Source: Apostichopus japonicus (lineage: Eukaryota; Echinodermata; Holothuroidea; Aspidochirotida; Stichopodidae). Taken from it: 64,000 bases of DNA. The notes under the pieces were generated by a model, which saw only the letters and a program-made list of their open reading frames with translations, searched no databases and had not been told where the DNA came from. Positions 33,673-45,700 of the stretch are shown piece after piece; within the stretch, counting starts at the first letter, position 1, and each line of letters starts with the position of its first letter. The DNA is taken from contig NC_092569.1 of assembly GCF_037975245.1 (NCBI RefSeq), positions 469,001-533,000 of the forward strand, given 5' to 3'. A program made the translations under genes and the position numbers.

Positions 33673-36600
33673 GTGAGTATTTAGTTAAAATCAGTCATAG
33701 TGGCAGTGAACCATGATTCATATCCCAAAGATTGGCCAAGAATATTGGCATTCATCAGTTGTAGTCAATTTGGGCCAACCCAAACGATGTACATACTTTT
33801 TAAAGAATGACCAAAACCTTCACTATATGCAAGCTAGTTTAGTCCTGTAGGACTAATTACACTTTTACCTTGTTGGTGAATTGATTTTTCTCATAAACAC
33901 TTTAATACAAGGTAGCATCTGCCTAGTGATTTTCAACCACAAAATCCTACTGCATGGATTAAGTGTTATACTGTACATTGGAGCTTGATTATTGACAGAA
34001 CTACAGACTGGACCAGTTGAATAGTTAACATCACAAGGGGTACATGTATACATGCTTCAGCAATTACTCACAATGTGTAATTGTGTGATGCTAGGATTGT
34101 GTATTGATCTGTGGGAATTCCATTTAAAAGCCTATAAATACAGTGTGGATTCAAATCCAATATATATCTGCACACACACACACTGACTCTGTCCTGTCTA
34201 GGATACACATACATGTGTGGAGGGAAAAAGCTTCAGCAGGTGGTGATTTTATAACAGACTTTGATGAATGGATTGAACAAATATATGTAATCAATCATGG
34301 TTATAGTGCCAAAGATGTTAATGCAAACAGGAAAGAAAACAATTTCTCAAAATAATACAATGTGTTTTGGAATTTTTAATTTTTTTAATAATTAATATTA
34401 GATGAAAATGAGGGAATTATATACACACAGGAAGCTTTCCCACATATTAATTGAATTCTCATTCTTTCTGATTGTATAAATGTTGACAATTAGCAGTTAT
34501 ATCAACACTGCATCAATTCATGAATTATGTAAAAGTCCAAGAGAAGTCCATCATTGTCAAGGCGAAAAATGAGGGTAGCAAAAAAAAAAAGGAAATGCAG
34601 CCAACATGCTTAAGGCAGACCATATGCTATCGTTGATTAATTTCATGGGTCTTTGTAACCTTCAACTCTGTAGTAACGTTCCATTTTAATACTGAGGTCT
34701 GTGTTACAGTCAACTAATATTCATATCAAGAATTTGTCTACAAAAGTGTGTTTGATACTCTAGGAAACACATGGCCATCTATAAATTATAACCTAGGGGA
34801 GGCTAATTTGATAAATGACATGAAGTGTCTACAATGCTATTTAAAATAAAAATTGGGTCTATTACCATTTCACTCGAACTACTGCAGGGAATGAATTTGA
34901 ATTGGTAATGATGCATTCAGTGCTAACATGTGTTTATTCAGCAGTGTACATTCCACAGCATTCATGCATACAGTGTGAATGGTGGATAAGGCAAATTTAT
35001 ATACTGTAGGACAGGGCAAAGGTGGAAAGCATTTACACAGAAAGCCTATGCCAGGTACAATAATTATTAAGCCACATGGTACTCACATACACCAAGCCTG
35101 TTATTACACTAACCTGTTTTTCATTGTGTTAGTTGTGCTTGTGTAAGTTTCTAAATAAAAAGAAAACGTGTTATTATATTTGTCTAAATATAATATTTTT
35201 TGATGTTGGTATTGTTACTGGTTGGGAATCTATATGTAGGAACGATGTACTGATGTTGTTTTGGAAGTGTTTCGCCATGTGACATTACAGTATATAACAT
35301 ACATTGTTATCTTGCATACTGTTACTGCACACCCAACTAAATCCTGTTTGTTCAAAGCATCCTGGAGATACTGTACACCTCAAACATGACATAAGTGTAA
35401 CACTTGAGTGGAGATTTTGAGATAGGATTTCTGGTTACTGCTACACAGTGCAGGCGTGAAGAGAAAGCCATCCTTGATGTATTGGGCAAGATGGTGTCAG
35501 GTGTCTTGGAGCTGTTCTCCATTCCACTGAAATTTACACCTAAATTTAATTACACAACTACTGAACTGTTGTATTGTATTAAGCTCTGTTTACCACAGTG
35601 CCTCACAACTATAGACTTAATAAGCACCAGATATCTTGAAATTGCTGAACGAGTTATGAAATTGATTTCCCAAATCAGCAGTCTGGAGGAATTGAAACAT
35701 GATTCCGTAAATTCACTGAAAGTTATTTTTACAGCTTTGTAGGTTATGTTCAGTCTGACCTTTCTATATTTGAACAATGAAATAGTACATGACATGAATA
35801 TTTTCTTTGGGAGTGCAAACATTGATGAAAGTTTAAATCAGGCCTGCCTACATACATGGCTTCTGTAGAAGGCCCAATTGTTTGGAGATTTCCCACATAT
35901 TATTCTGTACCTCTGTCTATTGCTTCCACAGCAGTCAGTGTATGCAGCAGCTAAGTGGAAGCTTAAGGATTAATTGCACTTCAATTTCATTCCAGTCTCC
36001 AAATCCTACACACATTCTTTCGTTCTGGGGACGAGTTTAGTACACAGACGTAATTCTCAGTGGGAGGTCTTCTAATTATGATGTAACCATCCCTTTGTCA
36101 TACAGTACTTCTGAGAAAGTCTCACAGTTGAAAACGAATTGATAGTGGACAATGAAGTACAGTAATTAAGGTTTTTTTTTTACTGTATAAGGGACCAGAC
36201 TCGAAAAGTTGTCTTCTGGTCCTGCTGCCTAATTGCTATACAACTATGTATTAACAATTGTCATTGTGAATTAATGGCAGAAATAAACAACACAAACAAA
36301 CAAATTATCAGGCAGCAAGGAACAGTTTTAGTCATAGGTCTGCCAGTCAAAGTATATAACTGCTGTTCCTGTTATAATGTACAGTAGTTAGTAGTACATA
36401 GTAGTCCTTTCTGTTATAATGTACAGTAGTTAGTAGTACATAGTTTGGGATGATATCAAAGTTGTCTGTGGAGTGTAGACATTCCTGCATAATGTCTGTC
36501 ATTTTAAGGTTAAGCCTCTCACTGACAGCTCAGACAGTCATTCCTTCAGTCTTTCCTGTAAATTTTTTGATTGTTTATGACAAGTCTGGATCAGATCGGT

Positions 36601-37802
36601 GGGTCAAAGGGAAGATTCCAGGATAGGAGACTATGCCCAGTATGTGAGCCGTGTATATGCTGAGCTCTGTAAATAGCTTCCATACATTTAGAGGGAATGT
36701 CTTCTCTCGTTAACCCAGAGAGAAAGATGACTGTTTGCATTACAATGTAATTTACAAGTCCTGGTTTATGTTTCTTATTTTTGTCATGGTTTCAGAGGTT
36801 TTAGCTGTGAAAGTCTACAAAGCCTACATTCTTAATGCTCAACAGATGTTTAATATATTTGTCTGACATAGTTGTGTCACAAGTAGTTGTTAGAAAAATT
36901 TAAGAAACAAGTCTCATTACGTGGACTGATTCTGTGCTAGAGAAACCACCCAGTGACATTTGGCCCTCCAATGCAACTTTTCACTGAAAACTTTTTTTTG
37001 AAGACTTCCAAAATGTCTAGCACTAGTGTCACATGATTCCCATTGGAAATAGAGAAAGAAAAGTATATAAACAAATACGACCTCTTGGCTATTTTATTGA
37101 TGTGTATTTAAAGGTACTGTAGACCGCCTGTCTAGCAAAGTCGCATGAGTTTGTACTTAAACTTGATGTGTACACCCATATGTAAGAGCGCTGTGCACTT
37201 CCTCAACAAGGTTCAGTTCTTTAGAGAAAAGGATATATTGAAGGACAAATGCATGCTCAAATGACTTTTTAAAGTTTTCTCCAAGTACAAAATGTTTGTG
37301 AAATTTGGTGGGTTATGACATAGCTCCATTAAATGTGTTGAACTATTGATTGTGTCTTCTTGGTAGAGAATTACTTCCATAATTGCTTTGATTGACATAT
37401 TCCGTCTGGTTTCAGTCTTTGGTAATTGACAGAACTTCTCCTGTCTGATGTCATCCATCTTTATTTCTAAGGACCTTGTAATAGTTTTGCCTGCTGTATA
37501 GCTATTTTAATGTACCTATCAACTCATGACCTGTCCTTGTAATTGACCTGGTATTATTCCTCAGGGATCAGTTAGTGTTTTTACCTATTTATCTCATCAG
37601 AGGTTATTCAGGTCCTGTTTGTGAAAGCTTCTAGTTACTTTATTGCCCTCTGGTAATAGAAGTGTCTCACTTCCATTCTCTGGTCAATGTACTATCTGTA
37701 TATACATACATATACTGTGTGTTTACACAGCAAGTGTCCATGTGTGCATGATGTGGTTTAGTCTGAGTGAGGGAAATGCCCAGCCCAGTGTGACATACAA
37801 GG
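33673..37802 (+). other. Intron after Ig exon
   Basis: AT-rich with no supported gene. A short duplication (about 34 bp, gttataatgtacagtagtta and so on) occurs at 36370-36403 and 36411-36444. A 112-codon open frame at 35404 was considered and rejected. Confidence 0.5.
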
Positions 37803-39048
37803 CCTGTTCCCACGAACGCGGGCTTGCTTCACTCTTGATCGACCTATCGAGGCTAGGGCAACTTGATCCACCCTTTTACTCCGTGGGAACGGAGCAAGCC
37901 CGAGCTTGATTAAGCCCCTCATGAGAGGTGGGGTTAGGACAGCTAAGCCCGGGTAAACGTTAATCAATGTAAATAAACTATTGCCTTGGGGTGAAAAAGA
38001 TACGATGGATTTTATCAGTTGTGGTTTGCGCCGCTTGCGTATTTCTATATCGACATTAACTGTGTCTATTTTCATATTGGTTGTCCATTTGTACAATGGA
38101 CCGATGCAGCGAAAATGAAGGAATTACATAAGGCATTGCCGAGTAGTACACATTGTATAGCTGCCCGTGTACATCCGCATACATACAGTATAAAGTTTGA
38201 GTTGCTTTCTTGAAGACGTCCAGATAACCGTAAAGGTCATTATCATTATTACTATTATTATTATTGATATTTTCCTGTACAATATGTCGCAGAAGTAGAC
38301 AGAGCGAAGTATGTGGTTGGAAGATGAAGTATTCGCATTGCTTGGCATTTGGTGCGACGAAAATAATATGTCGAAACTTGATGGGATATGCCGCAACGCT
38401 CCAGTGTACTGAGACATCTGTATGCGTATGTGAGAGAAAGGCTACGGCAGAACGGTTACTGTTACTGGATTCTATTTTATCGATAATCAGGAAAATAATA
38501 TGTAGTAGCCCAACTAACACATAGCCTATTTACTTACCGTACTCATCAGGCCCGTAAAATTTTACAATCTTATAGGCCTGTATAAAAGAAAAAATTGTAA
38601 ATCACATAACAAAGTAAAAATAAAAGGATAACTAGAATGCATGCATTCTGGATTCAGTAAAACAAGAGCCACATCACACATGTTTGCTAACTTAAAAAGA
38701 CAAGACTTACAATTGACCGTAAAGAATTATTGCTGTGTGCATATTCCGATGCGGGAACATGTTTATAGACATGTAACCGATGTGCTGAACTTTTTCCCGC
38801 CGTTTAGACTGGGTGTCCTCAAGTCAAAATCATGGTCAATGAAGCTCGTAGTAAACGTCCATATAAGGGAATATGGGTGGAGTTTACATTCGCTATCTAC
38901 AGGGTTGATGAATGACGTTTACCAGTTGAAATATGTGATTGGTTAATTGCTATCATCTTAAAACATAAAACACAAATCGCAGGACCAGCTGTTTAATAGT
39001 GTAGACTGTAGAGCTCGAACTGAAATCGTGGCACAGTGCCAAATATTT

Positions 39049-39727
39049 GGGGGTACACGTTGTCAGTCCGACACGTTTTCAGTCCGAAAATAAAATACAC
39101 GTTTTTAGTCCGATAAAAACGAGTTTTCAGTCCGACACGTTTACAGTCCGAAAATAAAATACATGTTTTGAGTCCGAAAAAAAAGAGTTTTCAGTCCGCC
39201 ACCTTTTCAGTCCGAAAATAAAATACACGTTTTTAGTCCGAAAAAACGAGTTTTCAGTCCGACACCTTTTCAGTCCGAAAATAAAATTTACAATTTACAT
39301 GCATCTTGGTGCGAAATAGAGCAGTGTTTCGTCTAAAATGAAAAAAAAAAGCCCCCACTGTATGGGTGAAAAAGTAATAACGTGATTTAAAATAATCCCT
39401 GGGCTCAACCCATGCAAGAACATGGATAATTAAGTGACTACGCACCATCCATGACATCCTACGACCGAACAAGAACCGTGCGTGGTGATTACTTGCCGAA
39501 ATGATCCCACCTCGCAACTCCCACCTCGCATTCCAGTGTTGTTTATTGGTGATATTATGGCATTATAACTGCTTTCATTGCCAAACTGAATACGTGTATC
39601 TCATTTTCGGACTGAAAAACGTATATTACACGTTTTCAATCTGAAAACGTGCATTTTATTTTCGGACTGAAAACGTGTATTTCATTTTCGGACCGAAAAC
39701 TTGTCGGACTGAGGGGTGTACCCCCCC
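39049..39727 (+). mobile_element. Foldback-type element with long inverted ends built of tandem repeats
   Basis: The left end reads gggggtacacgttgtcagtc; the right end, reverse-complemented, reads gggggtacacccctcagtcc, followed on both sides by cgaca, then by arrays of TTTTCAGTCCGAAAATAAAA-type units. The left arm (39060-39290) is a tandem array with a period of about 62 bp; the right arm (about 39598-39710) carries the same units inverted. The interior has no gene. No transposase; probably non-autonomous. Confidence 0.75.
39060..39290 (+). repeat. 62-bp tandem array, about 3.5 copies, in the left arm
   Basis: Each unit contains TTTTCAGTCCGAAAATAAAA, then a variant with agtccgaaaa and gagttttcagtccgac. 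Three full units and a partial one are visible. Confidence 0.85.
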
Positions 39728-40189
39728 CCCCGCCCTACACCCAATATCGGACTTTCAACGAATAGAAGATGGATTTAAGTTGCGCATAAACTTCGTAACG
39801 TTTGGATAAAAAAAATGTGAAAGCATAATATTCAAACTGAATAGAGGGGAAATATGTGGGTACAGTTATAACACATGGAATAGTTGTAACTACAGCAATC
39901 GTTATCAATGGAATATATTTAAGAAAAATGTTATCATTGAAACATATAAATAAGAAAAAATTACTGAGATAAAATTCACGGATCAACTTTACAGCAAAAG
40001 GATAAACAACGAAGTCTTCTGTTCAATCTTTCGTCGTGTTACACAAAACCACGAAAACACCGATGCACTACATATGTATATGACGGCTCAACGATGTTTT
40101 TAAAACATATATAATTTATATTGAATTTCACCGAAAATTAACAAAGAAATTAATCTGTATTCAAACGCGGTATTTGTCGTGATTACTGC

Positions 40190-40600
40190 AGGAACTGTAT
40201 GGATCGTGGTTTACGTCGCCATCTTCATTTGCGAAGATGACGTCACGTTCTCTACTGTTCTAGTATATTTGAAATATCCATCCTAAACGATTAAAAATCG
40301 TTTCTCTGTCAAACGCATATTTGGAAAATTATTTATTGGTTTTAAGGTAACGTCTAAGGGCTACCAGACAATTCTTTTCAAGATAGCATACTGTTGTTTA
40401 ACTGGGGATGGGGGGTGGCATTATCGGGATTTTGGCAGGCCAGCGAGTTTTCGTTTCACGTCATTCAGAATATGGTCCGAAATAAACAACAAAAAACAAC
40501 AACAAAATAACGGTGGACGAAAGATATGACGTGTTACACTTGTAAGATTTCCCGCGACCATCGTTTGGGTTAGCACTAATTTCCCGCCAATTTGTAAAGT
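40190..40600 (+). promoter_or_regulatory. Possible regulatory cluster (CRE and E2F-like sites)
   Basis: A perfect CRE palindrome TGACGTCA lies at 40238-40245, overlapping the inverted repeat CATCTTC/GAAGATG (40220-40239). E2F-like TTTCCCGCG and TTTCCCGCC lie at 40548 and 40580. The tract is CpG-richer than normal intron. It could be a promoter of an isoform or part of transposon-derived DNA; there is no transcript evidence. Confidence 0.3.
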
Positions 40601-40770
40601 GTAAGAAATGAATTATAAACGCTGCTTAGGAGTCATACCACGTTATCTTACATCTGATCATAAGACATAAGGGGATGTACAAAATACTTTTTCTTCAAAT
40701 AGTTATGCGTAGGCCTACCAGGTGAGATGAATGTATATTTAGCCAGCATGAATTGATCTAGTAACAAAGG

Positions 40771-41897
40771 CAAGGGCGGCGGAACCGGGGGGGGGCACAG
40801 GGGGCACGTGCCCCCACTTTTCCTCAGGATAAAAGTGTGCCCTTTCTCTACATAAAAAAATTGTACTCTTGATCACCTTATTAGGTCAGCGATATTTCAG
40901 TAAGGGATCATCTAATCCTAATTTAGAAGTATTAATGAATTTCTGTGGGTCAAACTTAAATGTTTACTATCACAAGGCTTCTAACATTCTGGTGAGTGCT
41001 TTTAAGCATATTCAATGTGTCAAAAAAATAATCCTTATACATTTCCAAAAATACATTGCTATATTACATTGTGACTTTGTATTAAGCAGAAGCCATTTAT
41101 AGCCTACTATGAATAATGAGTTCAGTTTTTATATCCCATAACCTATACCCCATCCTTTATTATTTTGACATGCTTCATGCATGTATCGATTGCGAGTGTA
41201 TGGACTTGGGCTTTATAATGTTTTCACCTCATTTTGTCTCATCGACAGAAAACTTGTTCCTTGTTTCCAATGTGCACATTGGATATTGCAGGCCTAGTAT
41301 GCATTTTTTCCTTGAGGGGTGGGTGCGGTGGCGGAGCGTCCATACAGTTAGAGAGGGAGGATGCCCCCCTGACGGACTCAAATTGACTGCTGGCGCCCTT
41401 TTCAGCTTTTTACCACTTTTTACTTATTCGCGATTATTGACTATTTTATTGCGCTCTCAAATACCTATTGACATTGTCACACTTTGTTGGTGTAATTTTC
41501 TGACAAAATGGCGATGACACCTATTTATTCTTCGTTTATCTGCAATTAGCAAGGCCCGGAAAGGGCCATTACCGGCAATCTATAGGGAATATCTTTACTC
41601 AAAAAAATTCTGTTCGCTCCGCGCCAACCTGTGGTTGTGGCGCTTCGCTTAGATAGTGTCGAAAGCGCCCCGGCCTACAAACCATTCTCGCCCCCTGACC
41701 ATACCCCTAAGCTCCGCCACTGAGGGTGGGGGGGGGGCGTTAATGTAGTGATGAGTATACGCAAATAAGATAATCAACAAGAGTTATAAAGGGTTCTTAA
41801 TATCAGGCTGCATCAGTCCAATCGAATTTCTGCAAAGTGCCCTTCGATGTCGGTGCCCCCCCCCATCCCCAGATTAAAAGTGCTTCCGCCGCCCTTG
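40771..41897 (+). mobile_element. hAT-type non-autonomous DNA transposon with 8-bp target duplication
   Basis: Perfect 14-bp terminal inverted repeats CAAGGGCGGCGGAA (40771-40784 and 41884-41897). Both sides are flanked by the identical 8-mer aacaaagg (40763-40770 and 41898-41905). An 8-bp duplication and a C-A-rich start are typical of hAT elements. The length is 1127 bp and the interior encodes no transposase. It carries a smaller element at 41326-41722. Confidence 0.88.
41326..41722 (+). mobile_element. Nested small inverted-repeat element (MITE)
   Basis: Ends CGGTGGCGGAGC (41326) and GCTCCGCCACTG (41711-41722) are inverted copies with one mismatch. The flanks are tgaggggtggg on the left and tgagggtggg on the right, a blurred target duplication. 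The GTGGCGGAGC end type is also common in hAT-derived MITEs. Confidence 0.6.
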
Positions 41898-42764
41898 AAC
41901 AAAGGTGGAGTGTTCTAGACCTACAAAGCCTAGTCGATGAGGCGAATGTTCGTAAAAGCACACCAAAACCAATACGTTCACTTCGAATACTGCGAACTCT
42001 GTATTAGAAAGTAGTAACATGAAATGTGCCACCGTAAAGCGTTTAGTCTTTACGCCATAACTTCTTCGATGCAATACTTGCGAAGTAAACTGCAGTGGAA
42101 TTTCTTGTTGGCAACTTGCCAAGAAAAGTTTTTACATCTATGTCAAGTTCGATGGTACAGTATAAACAGGTGCGGACATCGAGCCCAGCCCAACTATTTT
42201 GTGTTAGGGGTTAAATATTTCTTTTGGGTAAAGTGTGAAAACAGATTTTTTTCCAGAGTTGTTGGAACAATTGTACGCACACAAAGTCGGCATATCTGCT
42301 AGATATAATTGATGTGATTATATTTAGGTTTTCCATTTTATTTTATTATCATTTTGGAAACTATGAGAGATTTGTTTTACTTAACCCCCGCGAAAAGTCG
42401 TACCACTCATTGCACTCAAAACATTGCGCTTCAGATAAGAACAATGATTTCCCTGCCAGTGCATTGACTTTTTCAAAGATAGTAAACGTTGGCCGTATCG
42501 GGTAAGCCCCGGTAGAAAATAGCGTGTGTGCGCTGCTTGGATGATATATACCCCCCACGAAAAGACTCACTGCATAGCTGTCGATCGCTGTTCATATTCT
42601 CTATTGCAATAACCAGGTTCGGACGTTTTCCAAGGTTTTCCAAGCCTGCCGCTATGCCCGGAGTTAACTCGTTGAAACGCGGGTTCAAATTGCAGGGCTT
42701 ATCTGCGGTTACAGTTTTTGCTCCACCTATCCTTGCTTGAAGCAAGACCGCGTTCGTGGGACCG

Positions 42765-45700
42765 GGGTAACAGAGATCTTTAATTATAACTTTGGAACTT
42801 GTTAAATAAGTTCTTTCAAATTATGGAAGAAAATACCACATTTTGAAATGTTTCCGTCTTAGTCTTAGGCTGTCAAGTCTTATATGTCATTTGGGTATCA
42901 GTGCTTTGAGGTACTTATTTGTTATTGCAAATTGTAGTCACTATCTAAAGTCACTATAAATGTGAAATGTTCCATTGCAGAAGAAAACTTGAAATCCTAA
43001 TATTGGAATTTGGAAACATAGTAAATGTACAGCTAGATCCAAACTATTAATTAGCTGGCACTATTAATGTCATTTACTGTATGAACCTATACAGCCCTTC
43101 ACCTGCCAAGGAAGTGATAATTATTTCCATTGAAATCTGACCTAGTCTCTCCCCACCCTGACTTCCTTTAGTAAGGAGTTTAGTGACTTCATAGTTAAGG
43201 GCATATATTATGAAGGGGTATACTGTTACTTGTTTGTGCAGGAAATAACAATAGTTGTGTTTCCTTGCTAGGAAAACCAATGCTGTAGGTTAAATGGAAA
43301 TATAACACACCTACTGGTACACTAAAGTAAGGTCTACAGTATATAAGTTTCATCTAACAAACTAAAATTTTGAGGATGGTTTGTTCCAAAGGCCAATTGC
43401 AACCTTATCAAATATCCAGTGCCTATTATAAGAACCAGTCCAAAGTTCCAAGATTGATAGGATTTATTCCTAAAGGAAATAATGAAATTTATCTAAATTA
43501 GCTAATTAGGGAAGAATCTGTGTGGTTGTGAAGACCTATCACATTGTTAATGAAGAGATGCTTAAACAAATTTAATGATTTTGAGACTAAATTTCTAAGA
43601 TGAAACTCTCTCTAAAAAGTCTATGACTGACCCAGCCAAGCGAGCAGCCGGAAGTGATTTATACCAATAAAACTAAAACGGGGCCATATTTTACTTTTCA
43701 CAATTCTTTCCCTGTCTACAGAGTATTCAGAAGTTGATTAAACAGTGACATTGATACCTTTGAATAACCATGCAAGTCTCAGTTATAAAATTCAAATAAT
43801 GCCACACTGGTCTGTTGACATGCTATATCAAGAGCAGAGAGGGTTGTAGTAACCTGGGTGTAATTTCAATAGGTTTGTGGTAAAAACCAATTGTTTGAAC
43901 AACTATACTATAACAATAGTACTGTAGTGCAAGTGTTCACACTTTTCGTTAACATGTGTATCAAGCACCAACCATAACAGAGCAATATTTTATTGCTTTT
44001 CACAGCCCAAATCAAAGCCCCAAAATGTGGTTTTCATTGACAAATATTTATCAATTTTTCAGACTTTTCTTTTAGGTTGGTGTCATGGTTGAATGGAGAG
44101 GAGAGAAGTAAACTCAAATCTCTTTGATAAGTGTTTGCTTGTAACTTAGTAAATATCACCCAGTCAAGGCTACAGTACCCTGTTATGGGCCAGACTTACA
44201 TAAGAGTAGATTGAATAAAAAACTCATTGAAGGAGCTATAAATAGCACCTTTTAAAGACTGACTCATTCTCTAAAATGTGTTTTCCATTTTAAGGTACAA
44301 AGTGGAAAATTGTTAGAAAAGAATACAGTGGCTGTTTTCATCTGTTCACTTTCTTCTCACAAACCAACAGTGTTGTACCTGTCATAAAAACATGTCCATG
44401 TGAAAACTTATTTTGTCAACAAAAATCTCATACTGTGTACATTATATAGAGAAGGATTGAGGAGGGATTAGCAGTTGTTCAAAGCAGTTCAAAGCAATTG
44501 TTCAATGCAGTGTAATCAAGGTCACATTTCGCACAAAGTCAAATTTAAACTTGAAAGTAAAATCTGTTACGATCAAGGAAAGGAAAACAGACTTATGGCA
44601 AATCCTTTGGTGACATTGCTGTCACAGTCAGAAATGTGAGCTCTGTAGGTAAATCTAATATCAGTGTTCTAAAACTCATGTCCAGTTATGAAGCATTTGT
44701 CATTATTCCACATCCCTCCACCTCTCTCACTTCGCCCCTGTATCTCGCCTCCCCATGTCCGATCTGGTATCAGTTAAAACACATTGCAGGGAAGTACAAG
44801 CAAACTATCTGTTCACAATTTTGTAGCATGATTCATTCTTTCAGACCAAATAAAGGTGTGGCATTAAGTGAATGGGTCATCCTGCTATAGACAATGACAT
44901 TGACTGTGCTGTAGTTAAATGAATGCCTGCCAATGTTTTTGTATTTTATTGATAGCTTCTGTTGCTATAGATGCAGCTACTATAAACAGAAGGGTGTTAA
45001 CAGTTGTACACACCTATAAACTGAAAACAAGGCTGTGACCAGTGCAAAGTATGTGTGTGGATGTGAAGTTACTTTTAACACCTGTCCAGAAATATGGCTA
45101 GCAAGTGTGAAGTTTGATATCTCCCATGGTGGCAGTGTGTCAGGTTTAATTGGAGTCATTTAGTAGATTCTTAACCAAAACATTTATGAAATCAACAGGT
45201 TGATGTCAGCTGGCTATTGTCCCTTGGCACTTAAAATCCGAACAGGTAGAGAATCTGTTAACTTAGATGGATTTACTGTTACTGTGCAATGGTGGCTGAA
45301 TCTAATATCTATTAACTTAGATTGGCTTACTGTTAATGTACAATATTGGCTGAATCTGTTACTTAAATTGGCTTACTGTACTCTATACAATAGTGGCATT
45401 AATTCATTGTTCAGTACTAGTTACCTGCAACTATTCATATTTCATGTGATTAACTAATCAACGTCATTGGATTCCTAGATCCCAATCAATAAAGCTTCTA
45501 AGGGTACTAATTGAATCTGGTGTTTGTTGGATGGTAGGCTTCATTTTCTTTCATAGTGTGCCATTCAAATCTTAAAAGCGCTGCATCCTTTAAATATTTT
45601 TTTGTCCTAGAATGTTTTAGTTGTAATATTGACCAAACTGTCACTGGGTGAAAAGTTGGCACCTGCCTGTGATAATTGTGTTCCTTCTTTAATAATCATT

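Larger units (their letters stand above)
37803..42764 (+). mobile_element. Possible 5 kb insertion bounded by inverted repeats
   Basis: The 23 bases at 37808-37830 (beginning tcccacgaacgcgg) match the reverse complement of 42739-42761 with one difference. Between them CG dinucleotides are more frequent than in the flanks, and at least three smaller elements are embedded. No transposase is readable and no target duplication was found, so the pair could also be two separate inverted copies of one repeat. Confidence 0.4.

Noticed and set aside
35404-35742. Open frame of 112 codons, non-repeat, in the big intron
   Set aside because: It starts without ATG, has no family resemblance I know, no splice or promoter context, and could occur by chance in AT-rich DNA of this length.
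38056-38520. Open frame of 154 codons on the minus strand
   Set aside because: Composition (His/Asn/Ile runs) and position inside repeat-rich DNA give no sign of a protein; no partner exons seen.
41116-41517. Open frame of 133 codons
   Set aside because: It crosses the left end of the nested inverted-repeat element at 41326 and has a low-complexity, Cys/Phe/Leu-rich translation; taken as a chance frame in transposon DNA.
42680-42705. B-box-like gcgggttcaaattgc
   Set aside because: No A box at the right distance upstream and no cloverleaf could be drawn; not called as tRNA or SINE.
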